From Liolophura sinensis (lineage: Eukaryota; Mollusca; Polyplacophora; Chitonida; Chitonidae), in contig NC_088302.1 of the NCBI RefSeq assembly GCF_032854445.1, positions 34,565,979-34,629,978 on the forward strand: DNA of 64,000 nucleotides. Direction: 5' to 3'. The notes under the pieces are model-generated. The model was not told where the DNA came from. It ran no database searches and saw nothing but the letters and a program-made list of their open reading frames with translations. Below are positions 49,864-60,300 of the stretch, in pieces (positions within the stretch are counted from its first letter, which is position 1; each line of letters opens with the position of its first letter). The translations under genes were made by a program, and so were the position numbers.

Positions 49864-51778
49864 ATGTACATTTTTAAGAGCTTGCAATTTGTGACTTAAG
49901 TCTTAAGTTGCTTGATAAATACGGACGCTGGTCTCAAGATTACAAAGCTGTCTTAGACTTCAGTCAGCCTAAGTCCTAACTTCAAAACTGGTTACAGCGT
50001 TAAAAAATGTTACGCTTGAAAAGTTCAAATCTAAGTACAAAAATAAAGTCGCAAGCTAAAACCATAAAGTCTGACCTAAGTGTAGAATTAAGACAGCTTC
50101 ATGGTGCTGGGGGCTGAACCCCTATGGCCTAAGCTTTCTGTTAACGGATGAAGTCGACACATATCATTAATACATAAATGCCGCGAAACGTATATTCGCA
50201 AACTACAATTAATTCAATACCGAATTACAGTACATCAGTTTACCAGTTACGCTTGTCACCTTTACAAACTAACTAACCTTTATGCATGCTGTCCACGGCT
50301 AGAGTATGAAGACGAGGAAGATGTCGTTTCTCAAAGTCATACGAGCCGTCTGTTGGGTAACGAATTCCATGCCGAGACAGCATGTAAAACTTTCGAGGTT
50401 GGCAGCCTAAAACAAAGAGGGTAAGAAGCCACTCGTGGTGCGAGATCGAAGTATTGCTAGCCTGGTGCTGTTTTATTGCCTAGTTTGAGTAGATTTTCCC
50501 GATGTTTTAGGTGCATTTCTTTTTATTTGTAGACGGCATATTTATATTAAAAAAAAAGCATTCTTTAAGCATGTAATTCACGACTAGACCTAAGCAGTAA
50601 AACGAAGGATCGTCCGGTCCAAATTTGAAATGGGGCCTCCTTGGCACAAGGACATCAGGAGCATTTCACCAAGTGCGGTCGTTGTTAGTTCAAGTCCAGC
50701 TCATGTTGTCTTCCCCTCCAATGTACGCGGCGAGACCCGTAAGTATTATGCGGATTGTCGTAGGTTTACCTCGGGCCTCTCCGGATCCTCCCACAACAAC
50801 GCTTGCCGTCATCGAAATAAGTGAAATATTGTTGAGATTGCGGGGTAAAACAGGAATCAGATAAACAAATCACGTAAATGTATCAATTTGAAATTGTACG
50901 AGAGCATATGTGACGCTTCACTGGAACAGTTTATTTAGGAAAATAAGATGGCTTGCAAAACTCTGGTCCACGGGCCGGTTTCATGAAGTTAACTTAGCTA
51001 AGTAAGCCTTTAACTACCATGACAACTTGTGTTGTAGAGATATAAAGTGCACTTAGCCAAGGGCGACTTAACGGAAAGTAAGCTTAATGAAAACCGGTCC
51101 CAGATCTCACTTTGAGAAAGTCGCTGTGTGTTCATGCCCAGCTCATGCTGACTTCCTTTCCCACTGGACGTGGGGAAATCTGCCATCAACCTGGGGATGG
51201 CTGTGGGTAAAAGTCTTGTAATCTAGCATTATGCTACAACTGGAAAAACACATGTTTAACATTTTAACGCGTGGTAAACATCTCTTTGCAACAGATAATA
51301 AACGTGGTTAATGTTTAATTGTAACATACTCAAACATGTTTATCCAACAACTGATCATAAGATCGCTTTATTATGTTGACCATATACGCTGAAAACTTTA
51401 AATCACTCCGTTTAAGCAATAATCACATCCAATTTATTACATGAATGATTGCATTTATACAATAAATGTAAGTATTTAGAACACAATACATATATTTATA
51501 AAATAAATCCATGTATTTATGAATCAAATACGTGTATTTAAAAATTAATAAACCTTTAATGTGTTAAACGTTCGCAGTTAGTACAGTGTACACATTATTT
51601 AAATTTTGGCGCTCATATTTTATAGAATTTAAAATTTGAACATTCAGACAATATGTTTTCACGAAAACGGCAACCAGATTTGCCTTCACGATATCTTTAT
51701 CCGCTCCAGTCATGACTGGCAATCCGGTTTCATCCAACCACAAACTAACCGTATCTGCGAAAAATTCATGGATATGGC

Positions 51779-51809
<31 letters not shown>

Positions 51810-52358
51810 TCACAACTTTACATAAGCATCAGACTGATATCTCCATATGCAGGTGGGTGCATCTTGATGCCAAGATACAACTTTGGGCGGAGGGAGAAGG
51901 ATAAAACATGGTTGAGTATGTATGAAGTTGTCACACACCGGCAGCGATTCACGTGTTTCTCGTATCCCAGTTCATCTGGTACGCCTGTATTTGTGCTGTT
52001 GTTCACCCTGACCTTTTCTCGTATTACTTGACAGGGGACAGTATTAATGAAATATCTTTAAGTACTCTGTATATAAATATGACCAGTGTCTTATATTCAG
52101 TAAAATATAAAAAAAAAATAGGCGTACTGTAGAACAGGGCGTAAAACCATCAATAAATATAAACAAATAAATACCTGGTAATCCGAAGTCCTCTCCGTGT
52201 CCTCTGACGTCATTATAGTCGGTATGGGTGGAATAATGTCTGTATGGGGAGGAGGCAGTGCTGTAACAAGTATCCCGACGGACGGGCGACCCGAAGCTCT
52301 GACCACAGACGAGCAACACAACGCTAAGAGCGGTCCGAAAAAGCACCATGACCGACAT
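44580..52358 (-). CDS. MINPP1: Secreted histidine acid phosphatase, MINPP1-like, intact copy
   Basis: Related to enzymes that remove phosphates from inositol polyphosphates (phytate, InsP5). Eight exons in transcript order: 52358-52175, 50406-50278, 49186-49076, 47679-47533, 46790-46717, 46081-45964, 45582-45378, 44994-44580. All have GT-AG borders and consistent phases (1,1,1,1,0,1,2), for 460 residues. Residues 1-24 form a signal peptide. SRHGIRYPT (72-80) is the phosphohistidine motif. FYGCCQKF corresponds to the FFDHCEKF region, and SSPWCAVFSDDDIKVMEYYE with [14 protein letters not shown] matches [20 protein letters not shown] of human MINPP1. The proton-donor site reads VAHDLTMMP (H336, D337) where MINPP1 has GHAETLLP. 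The C-terminus CVPTIIG lacks the vertebrate SDEL retention signal, so secretion is likely. A paralogue follows in tandem at 54721-61829. Exact substrate not provable here. Confidence 0.93.
45065..45265 (-). mobile_element. tRNA-SINE type D, reverse
   Basis: Read on the minus strand: a tRNA-like head with B-box-like GTGGGTTCAATCCCCACC near 45200, a body without similarity to types A-C, and a tail complementary to TTGATTTATTAATTGATTG. It is in intron 7 of the intact MINPP-like gene. A relative is at 55865-56105. Confidence 0.6.
46180..46595. repeat. Irregular minisatellite built on GTAAGTGGACGGTCTTCTT
   Basis: At least six occurrences of AAGTGGACGGT followed by CTTCTT or TTTCTT, with the spacer words GGAAATGATT and AACTTTACTTAAC. 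Unit length varies from about 45 to 90 bp. It lies in intron 5 of the intact MINPP-like gene. Confidence 0.85.
48390..49062. repeat. 77-bp minisatellite, 8.7 copies
   Basis: GGTTACATTAACACCACAG recurs with a regular 77-bp period (starts near 48390, 48468, 48545, 48622, 48699, 48776, 48853, 48930, 49007). Copies differ by a few bases (CATACTGACTTCC or CAAACTGACATCC). The last copy stops 14 bp before the 3' border of exon 3 (49076) of the intact MINPP-like gene, so the array fills the start of intron 3. Confidence 0.97.
49768..49865 (+). mobile_element. Type A SINE tail fragment
   Basis: GTTGGCCGCCGTTGTCTAAA, GAGGACGGCGAAAACACC, then a long (AAAT)n tail. In intron 2 of the intact MINPP-like gene. 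Confidence 0.85.
50625..50870 (+). mobile_element. Type A SINE, diverged, with head
   Basis: GGCCTCCTTGGCACAAGGAC is a worn head; TAGTTCAAGTCCAGCTCATG is the B-box region; AAGTGAAATATTGTTGAG marks the 3' end. In intron 1 of the intact MINPP-like gene. Confidence 0.75.
51115..51215 (+). mobile_element. Type A SINE middle fragment
   Basis: TTCATGCCCAGCTCATGCTG, ACTTCCTTTCCCACTGGACG and ATCAACCTGGGGATGGCTG match the SINE body; both ends are lost. Confidence 0.65.
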
Positions 52359-52951
52359 GCTCTATCAGCTCTTATATTCTATAATGTGATACCGCGGAAG
52401 TTTGGATGGCTTTATCACAAGATTAAATGAGGGAAGAGACAGGTGTTTGAATCACATACCTACATGTAAAGGATCAACCTGGCCCGATTTGGCCATGACA
52501 GCAAAATGGTCCCATTTTGTATCTGACTTCATGTAAACTTGATCTCTTATCTTTTTGTCTATGCAAGAAGAGAAAGCTTTACTTCGTCCAGATCTTCGAG
52601 CCATTCAAGTGCATTCTTTAACCGTTCATTAGTGCTCGATAAGTGTGTGAGATAGTTTCCGTCAGTGGAAACATTTGGCTGATTGTAAAAAATGGTTGGC
52701 ATCCACATGGTTTAGCTGAGAGCAACATGTGGTAAACCAAATCAAAATGTGATATGTAAGGTCATCTTGAATCTCTTTCTATCTGATTTAGCCAACGCCT
52801 AAATCTGCTACGGGAGTTTCAAGTTTGTCTCTAGATTATGATGTGGGGTGATATTTTAATCTATAGCTCGACATTAGAGTTTAATAGGAATAAAAAAAAA
52901 TGAAATAACCTTAACCTATTCGGACAGTCATTTGTGTAAAGATTTACTTAT

Positions 52952-53130
52952 TTGATTTATTTAATTGGTGTTTTATGCCGTACTCAAGAATATTTCACTT
53001 GTACCAAGGCGGCCGGCATTATGGTGAGAGGAAACCGAGTAGATCCCAGGGGGAACTCACGATCCATCCTGTCAGGATGGATCACGTACGAACGAAAAAG
53101 CCAGCGTGTGCTGGATTTGAACTCACAGCA
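52952..53130 (-). mobile_element. Type A SINE, reverse
   Basis: TTTAATTGGTGTTTTATGCC, GGCGGCCGGCATTATGGTG and GTGCTGGATTTGAACTCACA. An internal palindrome GATCCATCCTGTCAGGATGGATC near 53070 replaces part of the body. Confidence 0.85.
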
Positions 53131-53139
53131 ACCGCATTA

Positions 53140-53215
53140 TTTATTCATTTGATTGGTATTTTACGCCTTACTCAAGAATATATCACTTACACGACGGCGG
53201 CCAGCATTATGGTTT
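53140..53215 (-). mobile_element. Type A SINE 3' fragment, reverse
   Basis: TTTGATTGGTATTTTACGCC, then CGGCGGCCAGCATTATGG; abuts the previous SINE, suggesting insertion into its tRNA head. Confidence 0.85.
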
Positions 53216-53475
53216 TATTCTCAGTTTAGTCTAACACACAATAATATACCTGATAGTCGTTACTATAAGCACCTGTATATATTATTTATTCATTTACTTT
53301 TTTCACAGGAACAGATAATCACGATGTTTATGATCACCATAGTTCACATGCCTGTATTATATACAAATTGTAAGTTAATGGGATAGAGCAAGCTCCATGG
53401 AGCTTTATTCCCGCCAGTATGTTTCTGTATGTTTATATGAAACTTATCTTTTGTATATTATATTGGTGAACAAAC

Positions 53476-53672
53476 AATGGTGGGAGGAAACCGGACAAAG
53501 CCCGGGAAAAACCCATGACCATCCGCAGGTTGCTGAAAGACCTTCTCACGTAAGGCCGGAAAGGAAGCCAGCATGTGCTGAACTTGAACTTGAACAGCGA
53601 CCGCATTGGTGAGAGGCTCCTAGGTCATTACGCTGCGCTAGCGCGCTAATCAACTGAGCCACGGAGTCCCCG
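53476..53672 (-). mobile_element. Type A SINE, reverse, complete head but no tail
   Basis: From AATGGTGGGAGGAAACCGG to the complete tRNA-like head CAACTGAGCCACGGAGTCC, the reverse of GGCTCAGTTGG. The 3' end with the AATAAA-type tail is missing. Confidence 0.9.
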
Positions 53673-54720
53673 CAACCGCATTAGAGGCTCCTGAATCATT
53701 GTGCTGCGTTAGCACCCTAACCACCCTCCTATAGACACAAATGCTGATGAGTTAGCGATCATTTTGTAGACAGTAGAACAGAGTTGATCAGTGTTCGGAA
53801 TATTTTACTCTTCGTAAACAAAAACACTGCACCTTGCGCCTGTTCGTGGAAGTAGCCTTGGCATATTTCTCACACGTTAAGACACGCTACTTTTTTTAAA
53901 TGCAAGACAAACAGGTCACATGCTTCCTTTCTGTTTTCATTAAAGACCATTTATCCTTCTTCCAATCTCCAAGCAAAATAAGTCTTCTTAGCACACATTT
54001 GTCAGTTACAATTTGAAACCACAAAAATGCTTTTGCCTATTTTCTCGAAAACATCGATCGTCAACAATTTGAGGGACATCCTCAAGAAAGAGAGGCATTC
54101 AGCACAGGCCAACAGCAATGTATGATTCAATGACTTTAGCTCACTGACCGACTTGAAACAGATAGGGCTCTGCACGTATGCTGTGTCTGTCACAAGACTC
54201 GTATTTCAGTAGGGGGTGGACCGAAAAGACTTTCTTTTACATGTACGTATAGATAGCAATGGTATCACTGGCAATGGCAGATTGGATACCCACCGGCGCA
54301 TGCGAGTCTCAGTGTACTTTCACCATTAGATGTTTATTTGCAGAAAATCGCTTCACCAGCAAAACGCATTTTAATAGACATATTTTGAAGTAATGAACAT
54401 TGTATATCTTGGATTAAAATGAGGAGCATAGCCCGTCTAGTGCATTCATTTGTTGCGGTCTGTAACATGGCATTATTGCAGTCGAAAAGATTTGAGGTAG
54501 ATCACAAGCACTGCAGCCTTTTTTTTGAGTGTTTGTTTGTTTGTTGTTGTTTTTTTGTTGTTGTTGTTGTTTATTTTCTGCACAGTCGGAACCTACTTGT
54601 TTAGGTAAAATGGCCACACTTTGCTTTTGAAGTTTTGGAAGGCTTTCCAAAATAATACAAAACCTTCACGCATATATCTTGGACAGATACACCCTTTAAT
54701 TATGCATACAACTGTTTCTG

Positions 54721-57237
54721 TCACCCAATGATAGAGGGCACACATGTACCGCTGTGGGTCACGTGACCGTCACAAATATGATGTGGGTCATACTCGCATG
54801 TTTTCTGGAAATCACACGAGTTCGCAAATGATTCCAAATAGGAATTCAAGATGTTAGAGAGTGGACAACCAGACGCTGGGCACATGGGTAGAGCCAGGGG
54901 CTTCTCATTGTGAAACACCCGTACTTTAGACTCGGATCCACACTGATATTCCACAAAAGCTATGTTAGCCCCAAACGACGCGATAATACTCGACCGCCAT
55001 TTCCTGTTGCTTTGCTCCGCCATGTTGTTTGCCAGAAGGGGAGTGGGGTCTCTAAAGACGCCAAGACGTGCACAGAAAGGCATAAGTGAGCTATCATGTC
55101 CCACACGGATCATACCGGTAACCGTGGAAGAATTGTCTCTAAAATTGAATCATAAAAAATCCGATGTTATTTAAAATGATATAGATGGTAAAGTTTCGAA
55201 GTTTTATGGTTAAAAGTTTAACGGCGATGTCGACCAACAATGGAAAATGTTTTGTTAATCGTTTCAATTGAGAACATGTGTTCGTCATTAGAAATCAAAA
55301 GAATACATAAATTAACGCATTCAAACAATCGGCAAATAATCGATTGCAATTTTACATTTGGCAAAGTAAACGATGGCTTTCTCTTACTAAGTGGATACAC
55401 GATGATCAATATTTGGCTGACGAGAGAGTGCTTAGGCTACACTGAATTTTAGAGACCGTACAAGTATTCAAGCGTGATCAAGTTTGTAAGCTTCGATTAA
55501 GAAAGTCTTATCTCCACTTTCAGCTTTAGGATCCGAACACATATTCACTGTCTTTAAAAAGTACATTAGGTGACCAAAACAAACACATTTGCTATTAGCA
55601 TCAGAATGAATAAAGTCGGACCCAGAGCTTACTTTAAATATGCGAGGAGATCTTTGACCAGGTTACACGACTGTTCGTAGTTGATACTGTGTCCATAGCC
55701 GAATCCCCAGTAGTACTTAAGATCCTGATAGTACTCCAGTACCTTTATATCCTCGGCGTAGAACGCAGCGCACCAGGGGCTGGTGCTGAGGATACTGTGT
55801 TCAAAACTGCAGAGCCCAACTAGCACTAAGACGTCGTCTGAGAGAAACAGGATAGATAGATCAATTTAATGATAGGTTGATGGGTGTTTATCGCTGTGAT
55901 CAAGACTTTTTGACGTATGCTCGGCAGCCAGGTTTAATTGCAGAGGAAACCAAGTTCTGGTAGGAAACTACCAACCCCGATAAAAGAAGATTATCAGGGA
56001 CCTCATAATCTCTTGACTTAAAGCCGCAGTCGAAACTGCGAGAGCTGGATTCGAACGAGCGATCTGATTGGCCAAGAGCCTATCAGTCGCAGCGACACAG
56101 TACTTTAAAGTACATACCGCCGAAGGAAAAGAAATTGAAAAATATGTGAGTTGGTTTAGCTAAATACAAAACGGAGTTGCATTTGACTCCTAACTAAATC
56201 TTCAGCGAAAAATGTAAATTAAGAGAATTTTATGGAAAAATCCGCCACTTGTCTACACTGTCCGCTCGAGGTGATAACATGCAAATGAGGCAGTACAAAG
56301 ATTGCCTACAATGCAACGCTCGCTCGTGGATCACACATGTAAACAACATGATAAAATGTAAGCCAATCAGGTCTAGTAAACCAAATAAGTTCGTCAGTTT
56401 AACTTTCCGAAGGTCTGTGGTTTTACTCCGGGCACTCCGGTTTCCTCCACACATAACACTGCGAGCTAAAAATTCTTGAATATGGCGTCAAATCATATTA
56501 ATAAATAAATCATGTTTCAATTGGCTTATACGTGGAGACCCTAATGGGTTCATTATACCGTGCACCATTGCGAATATCAATTTCAAATTCATAGTCTGCA
56601 TAAAACCCAAAAATATTTTGTAAGGATGTTACACGTGGAACAGATATTATACACATACTTAATGATAAACTGTCTTGAAGTCCAAGTCTGTTGGAAACAT
56701 TGTTGATTACAGCCTTCATTTCCGGTCCTCTCCCGAAGGCAGCCTGCTCTTTCAGCGCTTTATGTTTCACAGTCTGGAAAGTAAAATGACCGATAAATTA
56801 GCCAAAATGTAAGGCCTGTGTCAGCAAAGTAGCATCGCACTTAACAGGTTAGATAATGTGCTGTGAAAATAATTTTAACAGCGTGGCCGGCTTTCACTAC
56901 AAAATTCAGCTTAACGACATCCTTTCCAGCCTAAAGTCTTTCCAGGCTAAACCGTACAGTCTGTTATTCCTCCTTAACGTCGTTATGATATTTCTTCTGC
57001 AAACTACCAAATTCACCAGATGCCGCTTTTAACAAAGCTGCATAAATTACATTTCTCCTAAGCTTTTCAAAATCGACGTTTTTTGGTTTATAGGGCGTCA
57101 TTAAGCCACGTGATTTACGACAAAAGTTGCGCAGAATTGAAGTACGACATTTTCTGAAAGTGGGCCCCGAATCGCAATTATCCGGGAAAAAGTACTTGCA
57201 ATAGATTTTATTCTGTTTCTAAAACACAAAACCAAAC

Positions 57238-57334
<97 letters not shown>

Positions 57335-60300
57335 TCACCTTTTGGAATTTATCGCAACAATCGTAAAACCTTAGAAGCGGGTCACATGATGCAGGGTTAA
57401 CCGCCATGTTGAAATCTGGGAAGACACGAACGTTCAGAAAAAGCTGTTTAGAAATCACTACATATGATTATGGTACTCCAAGCACAATACTTTGTGAAGT
57501 AATTCACTCACTGGTGGTTCAGTTTTGAAAGAAAGAAATTAAATTGGAAGGATACTGTGAAATAACTCGTCAAGCCAAGGTGCTAGTTCATCAGTATACG
57601 TAAGTGATCAAAACTATACAATAATAAAAGTTTGAATTTCTTAGGCTTTCTTAGGCCAAAATAGGCAGCCACGTGTCTACTGTTAAAACAGTAGTTTTAA
57701 CTATTGCAGTGCCTGTATTGAATGACGTATTAACTCTACAAATATGGGTAGGTTTTCATTATAAACTGTGGCTTCAATTTTCATCAGATTTTCACATTTT
57801 AGGACAATAATCCAGGAGCTATGGCAGCGTGAAAACTGAGTGGTCGGTAAACACAGTTCCCAGCACTCAGCGCCAAGTGCGTCCACCTTCAGCATCACGA
57901 AGAGCGTAAACTGTCATTACCGACCACTCTGTTTTCACGCTGCCATAGTTCTTGGGTTATCACCCTAAAATGTGAAAATCTAGTGGAAACTGAAGCCACA
58001 GTTGATAATGAATACTTACTCTAATCACTGAGTCAACACCTTATTTATATACTGAGAGAAAACTATTATATACAGTTGTTTCGTGGGTCTATGTTTTTGT
58101 TGAGTATATGTAAACAGTTTAGTAACAAATCAACTAAGAACAGATTTATTAGGTGTACCCGATCTGTTAAACATCCCGTTGGCTATAGCACGAGCGGTAT
58201 TGAACGTCCTCGGTTTGTAGGTATGTTGGAATTTGTACCTTTGCGGCGTGTAGGGCAAGCCGAGGAGACTGGGAAAACGATGCGCATACCGCACACCTGA
58301 GAACAAAAATTTTTCTACGCTGGTATTTACGTGGCATATCAATTTATTTTACATATGTGTTAAAAATATTATATAATACTGTAGCACTGCAGTGTTTATT
58401 ATGGTGACGGTACTCCCATCCACATTGATTATACTATGCAAACAAGTCAAAGTGTAACGGAAATTTGAGGCAATAGTCAGCGACATATACAGTCCTTGAA
58501 TCAGAGAGTTGTTGGATAAAAAGTGTGCTAAGCATGTACCTTATATTTGTAATGAACTGTGCTGTGATTGCTGTCCAGACACCGACAGAAAAAGGGATAA
58601 ATAAGGAAGGAAAATCACTTTACGTTTAACGGCTTATAAATCGAAAAATCAAGTATAGAGCATGTTCTTTATGACTATATAAGTGTAGCCACAGTAAATA
58701 CATACACATTAAAAGCATGTATACATCCTAAAAATGTCAACCTCCAAAGCCGCGTTTTGTGAATATTTACCCAAGTCACGTGACTCTTGTACCCCTGTAG
58801 GGGCTAAGAGCTCAGCTTCGCTTGATAGAAAAGAGAATTGCCAATCCTTTATCTCCTCCTGCTCCTGCTTGCAAAGTGTGCCTGTTAGAAAATGTACATA
58901 CAAACGCTTTAATGGTTAATATATCGATCTAGAGACAAAGGCGTAGGTCATGATAACTGAAACATAGTTTAACGCCATTTTTGCAGTAATGCTCCCATAC
59001 TGTGTCGACTTTGCTAAACTAAAGAAGAGAAGAACCTGAGGACAACTCAACACGCCCATATAAGAAGGCCAACAAATCCACAAAACCTTGAATCTTTGTT
59101 TTAAATAAAGACGGCAGTTGTTGGGGATAAATGGACACGGTAACATAATCAGGCTTTTACAGACAAAAGTGGAACCTTTGCTAAAATAGAATCGAGGGTT
59201 ACCGAGGATAACACACAGAATCTAAGAGCGGTAACCAGCGGAACATTTGCTTAAATCGTAGTCATGACTGCTACTGGCTTCCAGAAACAACATAAGGTGA
59301 TTTACATTGTCACAAAACTGCTTGGAACCCTTGGTGAATGCTCACAAAGTCAACAACATGTGGGTTTAAAGCGGCAGTTCATCAGTTACAACAGTTTAAC
59401 TTTAGCCAAATGATGATGGGCAAAATATATTTACCGTGGAAAATGGAAATCAGATAATACCTTACAGAATACTCATCACTGAATAGATCCGGAATATCCT
59501 CCTTGACAAAGTTTGATAATCCATCAAGTGTTCAGTTTATTACAACAAAGATTGCCGCCAAAACTTCTCTTTGTATTTTTAAGTGAACATAAATACTCAA
59601 AAATAATCTGTTGAATACAATCAAAAGGCTGCTATTTGATTGATTTTAAACAGATTAATCTGTTAAATATAACAAGCATATTCTGTTAATTCAACATCAC
59701 CCTTCTATCAGAATAACAGGATGTTGTGTTGAATATGACACAACATTGTGTTATACATGTAGTAACAGAATACATTCTAGCATTACTCAGGCAAAAGACT
59801 GTCTAAAATTTAACAGATCAATTGTTTGAGTGAACTATGAGGTGAAGTCGGTATCGTTAAAAGCGTCAAGCCAAACTTTCTCCACAACCTTTTTCATAGA
59901 TATTTTGGGAATATCTGTAGCACCATATAGCAAACGTTTTCAATAAGGTAAAATACAGTAGACTAAAAAAAAAAATATGCTAATTCTAACAGAAATTCTA
60001 TTTGTATGAATGATGCTGGAATGTATTCTGTTATTATGACACACTGAGTATTCTGTTATATTCAACATAATATTTTGTTGGTCAAGTAGTGTATTTATGT
60101 TGAATTAATAGAATATATGCGTGATAATTAACAGAGTAGTCTGCTGCAATAGCAAAATGCATTCTAGCATCATGCAGACTACAGTCTTTTTTTAGTCTAG
60201 CCTTTTCGTACTTTCTCTCATAAAATCAGAGGTAACGGCTTGAAGCATGGTGACGTATTCCTGCTGATGCTATCAGCGCCTTTGGTATTATATGTAGGTG

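Larger units (their letters stand above)
52359..54720. other. Spacer between the two MINPP-like genes
   Basis: Should hold the promoter of the intact gene and the 3' end of the second. Three reverse SINE pieces occupy 52952-53670. A TTTATT at about 54570 (AATAAA on minus) is a possible polyadenylation signal for the gene starting at 61829. No coding sequence seen. Confidence 0.45.
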
